The position numbers were made by a program, and so were the translations under genes. Below are positions 23,943 through 36,884 of a DNA stretch of 64,000 nucleotides, in pieces. This stretch comes from Pontederia crassipes (lineage: Eukaryota; Streptophyta; Magnoliopsida; Commelinales; Pontederiaceae). Location of the stretch: the NCBI GenBank assembly GCA_030549335.1, contig CM060187.1, positions 2,976,001 through 3,040,000 of the forward strand. The letters are read 5' to 3'. The notes under the pieces were generated by a model that was not told where the DNA came from, searched no databases, and saw only the letters and a program-made list of their open reading frames with translations. Within the stretch, counting starts at the first letter, position 1. Each line of letters opens with the position of its first letter.

Positions 23943-26158
23943 ATTAAATGATATATGGCGAACGGGCTAACGACGCGAAATTATTCTAAATGTCCAAATT
24001 TTTAAAGTGAATTTTCGGATCGTTATAACTTTCATCAACCAACTTATATTTACGATAAACCATGGGTCATGGTCCAAACCATGCACTACCAAAATGTATA
24101 AAATCAATATAATCGGTTTGAAGAAAATAAATAATAAGTATCATTAAAAGAAGAACACAAATCTAAGTACGCTCCTTGCGTTATCTCACTCGCTATCCTT
24201 TATCAATTATTATCCTCTTTCAATATATATTTATTCTTTTCCTTTGAACACTAAAAATTAGGGTGAGCACAGTGAAATCTCGGCGAGTTAAACAACTACC
24301 ACAAGTATAAAATCTTCAATCCATTGAATATACTTTTTTTTTGCCGGTCTTTTGTGCTCGTCCCTTTTTTTTCTTTTAAAAGTAGGCTCCATATGCTGAC
24401 AAAGACCTACGACTAATGGGCCTTTCGTACATCGCCGAAGAATTTTTTATGGGCCTTTTAATGGCCTTTCTTTCGAGTTAGAGATAAAGGAAAATTAAAT
24501 TTAAACATTTTAATAATAGTAATTCCCCGTGCAATTAATTACGACATTATCGAACTCGATAAATAAATCTGTTCAATAGATCAGCTAAGAAGACAACTAG
24601 TCCAGATTTTTTTCCCCCCGTAAAATGCTCGAGATTTCTATCTCTGAAGACACGTGATATCTCGTTAGTATTTTACCTGCCAATGTAGTCTATTATTTTG
24701 ACTTTAGTTGATGTCTTGACTCTTAACTCAATTATAATTTTATTCTGTATGTGATTTAAAATTGATTTATTTTCTTATCACGAGATAAATATTTTATTTA
24801 GGAGGATTAATTCAGAGTCACTGTAAAAGAGGATGTCTGTATAAACTCTCCAAGGATCCAAACAGAAAATAATTCTTTTTTATTTCTTCTATCTAATAAA
24901 ACTATGTGTCGCCTTAAGTTTCTCGAGTTTTCTTACGATGCATAATTTTTCTCGTGCAAAAATTCTAACAATGAGATTATTCACATACTAATTGCTACTT
25001 AATCTTTACCTAAAAAGAGGGGAAAATCTGCCAAACCAGAAATAAATCACAACAACATCTTCGCTTTTGGGAGGTTCAATTCTGCTGCTGGAGATGGTCA
25101 GCGGGGGAGGAGGCCTGTTGATTTTGCACACAGGAGGAGCCCTACATGATTGTGCAGGTCACTTACCAAAATCTCGGATTTAGTTCAATCTGATTTCAAG
25201 ATACATGTTTGACTGGTAGATGCCATCATTTAACAGTTATGATCCAAGGATTGGATGTGAATATGTCCGGGATTTACTGCGCAAGACTCATCAATGTCCC
25301 ATGCACCCATGATTCAGTAGCTGCACACCTAAAAAAGATGCATAAAAAACTGAGATGAGATTTGAGTGGCATAACTCCATTTTTGTTTACTTATGGAAGA
25401 TATTGAGATGGATCATTTTGTGAACTGTGTTGAACTAAACTTGATCGTTGGAGTTCATTGGCTGCACTACAGAATACAGATTGAATTTACAGACCTTAAA
25501 CAGCTTTCACGGCAACGTTTATTCAAGATGAAGACACTGCAATTACCAAAGACAACAAGGCCATTGAGGCCACAATTTTTCAGCTGACTGCAGTAGCAAC
25601 AATCACAAAAACAAAAAACAGAAAAAGTTCATGGCCATCTTTTTCATGCGAGATGCAAGTTTGATAAATCAGTTCTTGGGGTCAAAAGCACAAGAGAACA
25701 AGACAAACCTTACTTTGTAAAATGTACTATAACTGTTTTGGATTGGAATCCATTTCTGAACTCAGAAAGTTGGAATGGAATCGTGTTCTCAAATTCTATT
25801 CCTCGAGCCTCCAATGGAATTCGAGTATTTGATATATCTCCAAAGTGTGGCTCGAAAAATAGAAAAAAAAGTGGAGAACGGCGTCAAAATGGACAACCAA
25901 AACTTTCTGCTCCTCCGCGTTGACATCAAATACTTTGCGCGCGCGCGCGCGCGCGCGCGCCGGCGGAAGGAGCAGAAGCGCGAGCCAGGGGCGCAGGCGC
26001 AGCACATATTATACATGACAGCTGACTACGAGTACATAGAAACAAAACGTCGAACATTTGGAGTACAGTACAGTGGCCGCCGCGGCGGGCGCCGGGCGGC
26101 GGGCGGCAGGAGAGGTTGGACTTCCCAACTGCCCCCTCCTTCTCGCGCGCGTGCGCTC
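23943..26158. other. Intergenic region downstream of the CONSTANS-like gene
   Basis: Mostly AT-rich. From about 25.0 to 25.9 kb base composition is more even, but frames are short and unrecognised. The part nearest 26,158 should be the 3' UTR of the CONSTANS-like gene. A (GC)12 tract lies at 25937-25961. Confidence 0.35.
25937..25961 (+). repeat. (GC)n dinucleotide repeat
   Basis: About 12 alternating GC units, likely in or just beyond the 3' UTR of the CONSTANS-like gene. Alternating GC tracts of this length can adopt Z-DNA. Confidence 0.95.
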
Positions 26159-27372
26159 TCAAAACGAGGGCACGACGCCGTAACCGTCGGCCATGAACGC
26201 CGCGGCGGCGGCGGCCGCCGACGAGTAGATGCGGTCGACCTCGGATTCGATCTCCGTGCGCTTCGCGAACCTGCCCTTGATCCGCGGCCGCGTCTCGGCG
26301 TAGGCCTTCCGGGAGGCGTACCGGATGGTCTTCTCGAACCGGCGGTTCTTCCGCTTCTCCCTGTAGCGCAGCACCTTCGCCTCGCGATCCGCCGCCGGGT
26401 TCGGGGGCCGCACGCCGCCGAGGCCTCCGGCGGCGTAGGGGTTCGTCACGTCGGCCATCGTCCCGCCGGATCCGATTCCGCTGCCGTCCGGCACGACTCC
26501 GACCTCCGATGAGGACATCTGAGATCGATTTGATCGCGAAACATGGTTCAGACTCGGGGTAAGTAAGATGCAATGGATCGATGGGGTTTTCTGGGTTGGA
26601 CACTTACGCTTTGGCTCAAGGAATGGTTGGTGTATGTGCTGTAGGATGGTTTCGGCTGGGTGAAATCAAGCTCGATGCCTCCGTCCGGCGGAAAGAACGA
26701 AGTTTGCGGTGGCAGAGCTCCTACGTTGCCGGCAGCCTTGGCGTGCACAGGGACGACGCTGTCCGCATTCTGGAACCGGCCGTCCATGGAGGAGTTGTAC
26801 TCCAGATCCAGGTAAGGATCCACGTCCGAGAAGAAGTAGTCAGCCGTCTTGAGCTCCGGCAACTCCATCATGCCCTTTGCGCCGGCCACAGCGGTCAGGT
26901 TTCTGTTGGGGTTCGGAAGCAGCCAGGATGCCGCGGCCGGCTGAGCCTCGTTCTTCTCCTCCCCCTCGCCCTCCTCGGCGCCGAAGAGGAACCCCCCGGC
27001 CGCCGCGGCGGCGGACGGCTTGAGCGCCGCGGGAGAGAGGGGCTCGAGGAAGGGCACGACGGGAACGCGCTCGTGGCGGCGCGCGAGCGGGTTGGCGGAG
27101 TGGATGTCGGCGTCGCACGCGACGCAGAGCGCCGCGGCGTCGGCCTTGCAGGTGAAGCTGGCGGGCGCCTGCTCGCAGACCTCGCACATCCAGACGCGCT
27201 CGTGGCGGGACGCCAGCTTGTTGGCGCCGTGCACGCGCGCGTCGCAGGCCCCGCAGAGGTACGCCGTGTCGGCGCGGCAGAAGAGCAGCGCCGGCGCGGC
27301 CTTGCAGGAGTCGCACCTCCTCGCCGCGAGCCCGGCCCAGTACTTGGTCTCCGCCGCTCCTCCAGTGGCCAT
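26159..27372 (-). CDS. CONSTANS-like zinc-finger transcription regulator (two B-boxes plus CCT)
   Basis: Nuclear regulator of the CONSTANS-like (COL) family; relatives act in photoperiod, flowering and light signalling. Exon 1 is 26608-27372 and exon 2 is 26159-26518; the 89 bp intron has GT-AG ends and joins in phase 0, giving 374 aa. B-box 1 has C20, C23, C32, C40, C43, H48 and H57. B-box 2 has C63, C66, C75, C83, C86, H91 and H100. All ligands are present. The middle has acidic and Pro-rich segments and the conserved [10 protein letters not shown] stretch. The CCT domain (about 300-343) contains [20 protein letters not shown] and ends GRFAKR. The C-terminus GYGVVPSF is the VP motif of the COL3/4/5-like subgroup. 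Exon 1 is extremely GC-rich, as is common in monocots. Exact orthology is not assigned. Confidence 0.93.
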
Positions 27373-28920
27373 CTCAGGTATCCTCCGTCCTCGTGTTCCT
27401 GTTACCTTATTATTACGTTCTTAGAACTCGAAGCCTCTAGTGGCAGAAGCAGAAGCAGAAGCAGCAGCACGAGTGACGAGCTCTGTGTGATGTGGGGGCG
27501 AGGGATTGGGAGGGGGGGCTTCTATCTTCTTGGAGGCGGGCGGACGTGGGTGGAGGGGGGCGCGCACTAAAATAGTGCGGGGAGACACGTGGAGCCTCTG
27601 AATCCACGCGAAATGGGAGGCCTAGATATTTCTCTAAGCACCACCACCAAGTTTTATTACTTTTCACCATTTATAAATAGTTATTTTTATATTGGAGATC
27701 TAACCAAACATATCATGTATTTTTTTTGTGAAAAAAAAATTAATTTAGAATTTATAGTATTAAAAAACAATAAATCATTGAATATTACTTAGTATTTAAA
27801 ATCAAAAGAGTTTAAAATAATTATTGTCAATGGTTTAAATTATTTTTAGAATAAATATTTTATCCCAAAATATTATGAATTCCGTAATGGATTCTTATCA
27901 AAATTGAATCGGACCGATTAGTTCAGTTCAATCATGAATCGATCATTGACTCAGTCCAGTTATATGTCAAAATTAGTCTTACATTGAATTGGAAAATTTT
28001 GGTTGAATTGTTCAATTGAACTGGTTCAATTTGATTCTATTTAAGTTTTTAAAAATATAATAAAATGACAAAAAATATAAAATTTTTAAAAAGGGAAAAA
28101 TAAATGAATATAAGGAAGGTTAAAGAGATAAAATGATATGTATAAAATTAATTAGGAATTAAAATAAAAAAGGCAAGTATTTAAAATTGAATAACTCTAA
28201 AATGAAAAATTATGAAAGGGCATAAATAAAGAAAATAAAAAGAAAAATGTTAAAGAAAAAAAGTAAGAACAACTTAAGATAAAAGCATTATCATCATTAA
28301 ATAATAAATACTAAATCAATAATAATCTATTTATATTTATATATTAATAATTATTATCATTATTTATTAAAAAAATTAATAATAAAAACTATATTATTAA
28401 TAGATTATTAGTACACTATTCATATACTATATCATATTTTCATATTTGTTATAAATAATATTATTTTAATAAAATTCGATTTAATTCGATTGAAATTGAT
28501 AGTCTAATCTTAATTCAGTGATAAGTCTGTTCCGATTTTAAAAACATTAAATTCTAGTAACTATATAAATCACTTTCTTATTACAAAAGGGGATTCGTGA
28601 ATTTCAAGAATTAAAGATTAAGCATATAAAGATGTAGCGTTATTTTCGAATAACTCTGAAATATTAAATTTCTTATTGTATGCACAAATTACAGATACGC
28701 CACGGAGTCATCCGGTTGGGTTGTCCAGTTGGATACGGCGATGCGGTCTCCGATGTCACGTTCACATCGCGAAAAGGACCCGTTATGGACTTCCGCGTGT
28801 AGTCTTAAAAATAATAATTACATATGTTAATGTCGCAACAACAATGATAGTAAAATAAAAAATTCATACACTTCCTCACCAACGAAGAAATATGACTTCG
28901 TACACAACAACAACAATAAC

Positions 28921-28962
<42 letters not shown>

Positions 28963-30050
28963 TGCCTCACTTAATCCCCGTACAAGTTATTTTTTACGTT
29001 ATTGCTATTTCGTTATTTTACTGAGCTAATTAGTTTAGTCGATTAACAAGGTGAAAGCAGAAAAATGGTTGCATGCATGCATGTTAATGCACCGGGACGC
29101 TGCGCACATTTTGATCTCTGTATGGCTACAATTAATGTGGATTGAGGAATTATGGGTCACCTACAACTGTGATTTGTGCATCTGCGTTGAAAGTAACTTC
29201 TCAACTAGGATCCAATTAGGTTTTTATGGTCAGACAGTGTGGAAAAGCATGGGCGTTGAAAGCGTCATAATTGTTTGCAAACTTTCTAGTTAAGACGAAT
29301 TTTCTGATTAATTCTTCAACTAAAAAAAATTGCAATTAATTATGTTTACCCAAAATACTGTGATCGATTGCATAAACCACTTTGGCCTTCACTGCACAAA
29401 TCAGAAAAAAAAACTTTTGTTGGCTAGTTAATTAGCGGAACAATGTTCTAAATTTAATAGAATTAAACTAAAGATGAAATCCCCGTCAGTTTTATATCAA
29501 AATATGCATTGATAAAAAAAAATGTGTTCATAGCCAAAGGGGGGAGCTGGATATACCTCAATAACAAAGATTTTTTATTCACCTGTTATATTATAATTCC
29601 CCAACAACATTACTTGTGTGGGATATACTATGTCAAATTAAATGAAATACCAACAATTTTAACATTTTAACGCTATTTAACAATTTTAATTCAACATTTT
29701 ATATCATAATTTTTTTTTGTTTATTAAACCAAAAGTTGATGCGTAACGTATTTAATGGTCAAATTGTAGAGGCCACCTATAAAATGAAATTTCATAAAGC
29801 TTTTCGTATGATTGGAATTTTATAAATCGTTGAAAAAGAATTGAGTTCCTTGTTACTTAAACGAAAAATCAAACCGTGATGTGCTGTACATTAATGACAG
29901 GAATAGTAATGAGCTCAAAAGCAACTAAATAGAAAATTGATTTAAATGATCACGATTCCAATCACGAAGGGGGTCGCATGAAAACATTGATTTCTTCAAC
30001 GTAAATTAGTTAAGAGTTCACCAAAAGTTTGAGAAAATAATTTTTATATT
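27373..30050. other. CONSTANS-like promoter side and AT-rich intergenic sequence
   Basis: The first ~250 bp upstream of the start codon are GC-rich and include an AGAAGC/GCAGCA repeat, presumably 5' UTR and promoter. From 27.65 kb the sequence is AT-rich. Around 27.9-28.55 kb, TCAATTGAACTGGTTCAAT-like words suggest a decayed transposon. An (AAC/AAT)n tract lies at 28904-28962. No gene is recognised. Confidence 0.35.
28904..28962 (+). repeat. (AAC)n/(AAT)n microsatellite
   Basis: A few AAC units pass into about 14 AAT units ending AATTGCC. Confidence 0.95.
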
Positions 30051-30054
30051 TTCT

Positions 30055-30440
30055 GGACTTTCCCACGCCCAAATAAAGAAAAAAAAATGGTATCGTTCGC
30101 TCTCCATGTGACGATTAGGCTTCCGTCACAACCGAGCGCCCGTGTCCGATCCGCCGCGGAGGCCACAACAGCGTCGCACAGAGAACCACGTGACGCGCGT
30201 GCTTCAAGAAAATTACGAAGAGTGGAATCCGACACGTGTAGGGCAACCACCGCTCACCGTACGCGGTTCCGTGAGAATGGCACCTGCACCGGATCCGGAA
30301 GACGAGGGGGTTTAGATGAAAAGGTAGTGGGCCTCGCCGCTAATTAATGGGCCTTTTTCCCGGTGGGGACGACTCGGACACCGCCGTGTATGCGTCGGTT
30401 ATTGGGCCCACCAGCTTTTGGACATCCCCATGATCCGTTT
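30055..30440. promoter_or_regulatory. Isolated GC-rich island with G-box and GGGCC words
   Basis: In AT-rich surroundings this block holds CCACGTGACG and GACACGTGTAG (G-box/ABRE-like), a GGGCCT word and a TTGGGCCCACC word (TCP-site-like). The 86-codon frame through it is unrecognised. It resembles a plant promoter, but no gene follows on either side within the window, so it could be a remnant or transposon-borne. Confidence 0.25.
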
Positions 30441-30903
30441 AGATAAGATACATCTAAGGGTATTTTAAACAAAAAAACAAAATTCATGAAGGATTAATAT
30501 TTTGGGATCATCTTTTGAGCCCTATTTTAGTATCATATTATTTTACAATTTAGATATGACAAAATTAATAATATATAAACATAAATTTTAACGTATATCG
30601 AATACGAGTTTAATAGGAGAACACGCATTGAAATAAAACTATTTCATCAATCACAAAAAAAAAAAATTTGAATAAGGTAAACGAAAATTTTAAAAAATAG
30701 AAGGACAATTTTATTATAAAGGACAATATTATTGATTTATTTATCCTTCTAAATAATATTCACTCAAGTGGTAAAAAGAATGAGTTTCAAATTAGAACAC
30801 GGAAGTTGGTTGTCTCGTATGTGCAAACTAACATAAAATAATATATAACTATTTTGATAAAACTCTTTTAAAAAATAAATAATAATTTTCTTTTATATCA
30901 TTT

Positions 30904-32206
30904 AAAATAAATAAATAATAAAGGAGATATTCAGAATTGTGCAAATTATGGAGGGATCAAACTTATGAGTCACGCAATGAAATTATGGGAAAAAGTGATT
31001 GAGCATAGATTGAAATTGGAGACTAGTATTTCTGAGAGATAATTTGGGTTCATGCCAGGAAGATCCACTACAGAGGCGATTTATTTACTAAGGGGATAAT
31101 GAAGAAGTATCGAAGTAGGAGAAGAGACTTACATATGGTTTTCATTGACTTAGAGAAGGCGTATGATCGGGTATCAAGTACTTTGAAAAGCCTTGCAAAA
31201 GAAGAGGGTGAGTGTTGCCTACATTAAGGTAATACATGATATGTACGATGGGGCATTGACTAGAGTTAGGACACCCGGAAGTGAGACAAATAAATTTCCT
31301 ATAGGAATTGACCTACATCAAGGATCAACTTTAAGCCCGTATATATTTAACTTAATTATCGATGCTATAACCAAGAGTATTACAGAGGAGGTACCTAAGT
31401 GCATGCTATTTGCGGATGATATAGTACTTTTAGCGGATTCAAGAGAAGAGATTAATACAAAATTGGAAATATGGAGAAATACGTCGGACTCAAAGAATTT
31501 TCGTTTAAGTAGGAATAAAACAGAATATATGTATAACAATTTCACAAATAAATAACTTAGAGACGATTTGGAAGTTAGGTTAGAGGAGGATATAATTTCT
31601 CAAGTGACAAAGTTTAAATATTTAGAATCAATTGTAAGACAAGATGATGAGATTGATGACGATGTTAATAATAGAATTCAAGCTGGTTGGTGCAAGTGGA
31701 GGAAAGTCACTGGAGTTCTTTGTGATAGAAAAGTACCCAATAAAGTTAAAGGAAAATTCTATTGTACTGCTATAAGACCGACAGTGTTATATGGTAGTGA
31801 ATGTTGGGCTATGAAGGAACAACATGAACGTAAAGTGGGGGTAGCCGAAATAAGGATGTTGAGATGAATGTATGATCATACAAGATTAGATAAGATTAGG
31901 AATGATCATATACGTGAACGAGTCGGAGTGGCACTTATTAGTGAGAAAATGGTAGAGAATCATTTGAGATGGTTTGGTCATGTTCAGAGAAGACCATTAG
32001 ATGCGCCAGTAAGAATAGTAGATCAAATAATCTGGAGACCGATTAAAAGAGGGAGAGGGAGGTCAAGACGGACACTTGGCGAACTAATGAAGCAAGATCT
32101 ATTAGTGAATAATATACCGAAAGATTTGATTACTAATAGAGCGGAATGACGTCATATGATCCATGTAGCCGATCCCACCTAGTAAGATAAGATTTTGTTG
32201 TTATTA
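30904..32206 (+). mobile_element. 5'-truncated RTE-type LINE with 17-bp target duplication
   Basis: The segment encodes reverse transcriptase in pieces: the FMPGRSTTEAI and MVFIDLEKAYDRV region, the GIDLHQGSTLSPYIFNLIID block, and FADDIVLLADS, whose catalytic Asp pair is at about 31,409-31,420. The terminal HTRLDKIRNDHIRERVGVA segment follows. Stops and frame shifts break the ORF. It ends with the GTAGCCGATCCCACCTAGT block and a short TTG-rich tail. A 17-bp duplication (TTTCTTTTATATCATTT at 30887-30903, with one mismatch at 32207-32223) frames it. The tail and motifs fit the RTE clade. Confidence 0.85.
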
Positions 32207-32223
32207 TTTCTTTTCTATCATTT

Positions 32224-33244
32224 GCTCTTGTGACCCTTTTTTTTTAAAAAAAAAACTGGACAGGCATTGGCTTTACGGGCTTCGGGCGACCCGATCTGAG
32301 TGGGGCCCCACCACCTTTCCACGTTGTGGGCGCTTCCCCTCCCTTGGATCTAAATCGGACGGTTCTGGATTCCTTGTCCTCGGATGCGGTAATGTTGCCG
32401 GTTAATAAGCTCATGATTCTATGTCCAATTTCGTCCTTTTTGTCCCAATGATATGCAGCATAAAGTCGAAAGGTTTTTTCCTTGAATATTATTGATATCA
32501 AAATATGATTTAGATGTTATAAAAATGATAGATCTTCTCTCAAATTTATATCAGCCGATTTTATTCATTTTTTATGAACATTAAATAAGTTAAGTGTGAG
32601 TAGTTCTGATTTCTAAGCACATCCATCTCCATCTTAATCAAGATATTGTATAAATATATGTTAGTATAATAATAAAGATAAGAGTAGAATGTATATGTAG
32701 TGCATTTGATGTAGAATGAATGTAGAGTACTAATTTTATTTTATTAAAATATAAGTTAAATAGTAAAAATTATTAAAATTACTGGTCAAATTATGTTAAC
32801 AAATATAATTAATTCAATTATTATAATTTATTTAGTCCTAAATAATATATTTTTATTATTAAATTACTCAAATAAATATATATTATTTCATAAGTATATA
32901 ATTAATTAAATTATAAATAATAAATTAATTAAATAATAAAAAGTAAATGCTTTACATTAAGGTGTAGAACGTACTCTAGATAATATATATAGCTTGAAAA
33001 AAACTAACATAGTTAATTGGATAGTGAATTTATGGCCGTGGAGCTGAGTTACAAATTTAACTTAAAGTAAAATAGTTGATGAAAAATAATATATTTCATG
33101 TACCTCTTTATGACTGACTCGATACCTTTTGAAATTCACTAAGGATGTGACATTTCAACTACTCCATTTAATTGAAGTGTCTTCTTATTTAGGTGTATGT
33201 CGGATAATTGAATTAATTCCATTAACCTTTTTTGTTTGGGTTAC
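32224..33244. other. Intergenic sequence with a GC-richer patch
   Basis: 32,250-32,420 is GC-rich and promoter-like (CTAAATCGGACGGTT, GGGGCCCC) but has no gene beside it. The remainder is AT-rich and empty. Confidence 0.3.
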
Positions 33245-33830
33245 AGTAAGTCGTAACATTAACTAATTTCCATAAATCTCCTTAAACTATGGTAATTTTT
33301 CACATTTAATTTCATATTATAGGTTTTTTTTAAACTATCATCATTTTTTCACTTTAATCCTTCTGTCTACTTATGTTATGTTTTTCATTTTATTTTTTTC
33401 CATTTATAAAAAAATTAAATTACGCCGTTTGTGAGTTGACTCGGAGACAGACGTGGGCGAAGGTTCGTCAGTGATTAGCCTGTCCCCAGCCCTTCCTATT
33501 ATAACACATCAAGTAATAAATATAAAAAAAATTGAGGAGGATAATTTAGTTTTTTTCATAAATGATAATTTTTTTGTTTAGCACTTTAATCATTCCAACG
33601 ATTTTTTTTTTAATTTTTTATATTTGTTATTTCATATTTTTATCGAGGGAGAGATAATTTAGTCTTTTCATAAATGAAAAAAGTAAAAGCAAACGGAAAA
33701 TATAATGAAGTGGACGAGAGGATTAAAATAAAAAAGTCGCGATAGTTTAGGGATAAAAATAAATAAATTCTTAGTTTAAGGTTAGCTGTGAAAAATTATA
33801 ATAGTTTAGAGGGGGTTTACCGAAATAATC
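33245..33830. mobile_element. MITE-like element with long inverted ends
   Basis: The left end reads CTCCTTAAACTATGGTAATTTTTCACA, here quoted as two parts: CTCCTTAAACTATGG then TAATTTTTCACA. The reverse complement of the right end reads CCTCTAAACTATTATAATTT then TTCACA. There is no coding capacity. A related left half is at about 36,055-36,290. Exact boundaries are uncertain. Confidence 0.5.
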
Positions 33831-36336
33831 CTAAAATATATGTTATTAGTTACTTAGGAATATTTGGATAAGGTTATAATTAATTGGTAAATCAATTTGA
33901 AAATCTCAATATTTAGTCTCATAAGAAAATATCAAATCTTACTTGTAAAAAAACAGGATGAGGATTGCTTTGTTTTTTTTAAAAAAAAGTTAGTTAATTT
34001 GATCATAACTAATTAGTTATTATTAATTTTAGTATTTTATTTGAATACATAACTGATTACTTTTAAAGTAAATTTCAGCTAATAAATTATTTATCGGCAT
34101 TTAAATTTATCAATTTTTATTAGACTAAACTAAACAGCTCAGGACTAACCTTTTGAATAACGGATACAACAAAGAATCGTATATTAAAAAAGTACTTGGT
34201 AAGTAAAATTAAACATTGGGAGTGTACTTTATACATTCCAAGTAAAAATTCCTGACTCGATTAAAATTGAAGTATTATTATAATAATATATATAATATAT
34301 TATTTTGTTATTATATTGGTTTTGTCTTGAGTTAAAAAATTTGTCTAAATCCATCCTCAATTCATAGTTTAAGATATAATTATAATAATATATTATTTTT
34401 TAAAACACACAATATGTTATTTAAATAATTTATGTAGTCTTCCATTTTCGAGAATTTGTCCTAACAAAAATCGGATCGAAACCCAAACCCGGTTCTACTC
34501 AGTCCTAATACAAACTTCTATCACTTTATATGGATGATTTTCTGTATGCTCTATATTTTAATTTATTTTATATATTATAATAACAAAAAATAGTATTTTA
34601 TTCTGCAAGTTGACAAGAAAAGCATGTTGTGTCTCTAATATTCTTTTACATAATTTATAATTTAAGTATATTGGTTTTATATATGTTTTAGAGAATATTA
34701 AAATAATATGTTTGTTTATAATGCATATTAAGTAGGTAGCCTTTTATTGTCTCCTTGAGCAATTTTGAAAATCAATTAGGTTTCATTGTAATATTAAAAA
34801 AAGATTTAATAGGCGTCATACGCCATATGAGACGTATGACCTTCACACGCCTAATGACGGTTATCCTTGAATGGCAAATGAGTGGCCACGGGCGGCAGCC
34901 GAGGCCGGAGGGCTGAGGGTGGCGAGCCCTCGCAGATGGATGGCAAGTCGTCACAGATCAATCGATTGGTCAGCAAGGGCAGCGGGTGGCGGGCGGCGAT
35001 CATCGACCTACGAGGGCGACGGGCGGCGGCGTTTGTGACGACCTACGAGAGCAGGGTGCGGATGGTGGCGGCAATCGAATTGCGACAACCTACGAGGGCG
35101 ATGGGCAGATGGCGATGGGGACCAACTTGCAAAGACACGATCTGCGCGTGGAGGGAGAAAGATACTCAATCCATTCAGGAGAAGGAGAAGAGACACACAA
35201 TCTCCCCTCGTCGAGATCCCTACCTCATCTTTGAGTTATGGACCACGACCTTGCCGCTAACTCCCCAACGTCATCTTCAAATAGCCCTAATTTGCCGACT
35301 CCGCCCGATCTCGTTGCAACTCGTATCTCGCCACAATTCGAACCTCGCTTCACTATCTGATCAAGCTCCTCACCTCTCCGCTCGCTCCTCACCTCCTTCA
35401 CAACTCGGACTTCGCCGCAACCCACCTTGCCGTAGCTTGTCGGATTTGTCCGCAACGCGCCGGTCTTCGTTGCTCAAACCTTAGCATTCAACTTGGCCAA
35501 AAGAATTGACGCGTCGCCCACCGTCCAATTAGATTCATGCGAGGGCCATATCCCTCCATTAAATCCTTAAAAAAACATGTTCATACCTCGCTACTGTGAT
35601 AAATTATTAAATTATCATTTTTCTAAGGTTAAAAAGCTGTTTTTAACTAATCAGATACAGGAGAGAGATAAAGAGTACTTGAAAGTGGAAAGAGATGTCT
35701 CCAAGTGCAAGGGGGAACAGAAATGACAGGAAGCCATGATCTGTGGTGGGTACTTTGGTAAACTACCATGATGATTTTTCCTCGTTTTTCGTGTTCCTGC
35801 GGCGTTTGTAGAAATTCACATCGGAGTGTGGTAAAAAGGCGAATGAGAGTACGAATACGTTCGACCTTTTTGCGATAACTTGAATTACCTGTCAGAAGTC
35901 AGAAAAAGTGTTATTTTACCTTTTTCACTCTTACTATAAATTTATTAGATTTTAATAATCCTGAATATTAAAGAAGCTTAACAGAGAAAAGAATAACCGA
36001 AATAGCAGACATGCATGCATCACGTGGAAATATATATATATATATATATAAAGATTATTTCTTTACATCTTCATTAAACTATAGTAATTTTTTACATCTA
36101 ATCCTAATATATAAATTTATCCTAAGATGTTTCGAAATTATATCACTATTTACACTTTAGTCCATTTTGTCTAATATTATTAACTTTTCCATATTTTTTT
36201 CTATTTATTAAAAGATCCTAATTTACTCTCTTTTACTATTTAAAATTTTTAAATAATATATAATAACTACTAAAAATATTATAGAAAGAGAGGGGTGGCA
36301 TCCCATCTGCCATTAAGAATTTTGAAAGGGTGAGAT
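33831..36336. other. Intergenic sequence with GC-rich block at 34.86-35.51 kb
   Basis: The GC-rich block is open for 200 codons on the plus strand but is made of degenerate repeats (CCTACGAGGGCGA and GCGGGCGGCG words) and Ser/Arg/Pro-biased sequence, so I do not call a gene. Just before it, GGCGTCATACGCC is palindromic. A short (TA)n tract lies at 36030-36050 and a partial MITE at about 36,055-36,290. The rest is AT-rich. Confidence 0.3.
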
Positions 36337-36884
36337 TAAGGATGGCAATATCCCTGCCCCAACGCCCCGTGGGGATTCCGCGTTCGGGATCTTGAATTCG
36401 GAAATTTTTTTCTCGCGGGGTCGGGGATGAGGGAAAATTATCCCCGCCCCTTTTTCGAGAATTTGGGCGGGGTGGATTGTCCCCGCCCTGCCAGACTCCG
36501 AATCCCTGCTCCTTTAATATTTTATATATTATTTTATTATAAATATCAACAATTAGATAAGTGTATTAAATCTCAGTCATCCACTCTTCTATATATATAA
36601 CAAAATAATTAATAAATCTTAAATTTCTCTTCCTTCCTAACATCATCCCTTAACTCTCTCTCAACTTCAAGTCGTCCGCGCCACCCTTTATTTTTTTCAA
36701 TTTTGTTTGTCAGCAGCCACGGCCTGCTGGATGTAAACTACATCGGCATGAAGTCGTCCTCATCCTCTTCATCGTCCCCTCACGTGGTGGATGACTGTTG
36801 CGGCCTCCTCCAAGTTCTCAGTGACGGCACCGTCGTCCACCCTTATGTCGCCTTCCCATCTCCCTTCTCCCTGCGCGACGACGT

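Noticed and set aside
25775..26512. 245-codon plus-strand open frame
   Set aside because: It is antisense to CONSTANS-like exon 2 and its 3' UTR, and contains the GC repeat as an Arg-Ala run.
26581..27570. 329-codon plus-strand open frame
   Set aside because: It is antisense to the GC-rich CONSTANS-like exon 1. Its composition follows the opposite codons and it has no domain.
34882..35484. 200-codon open frame
   Set aside because: Degenerate GC-rich repeats and biased composition, with no domain. Probably transposon-derived or chance.
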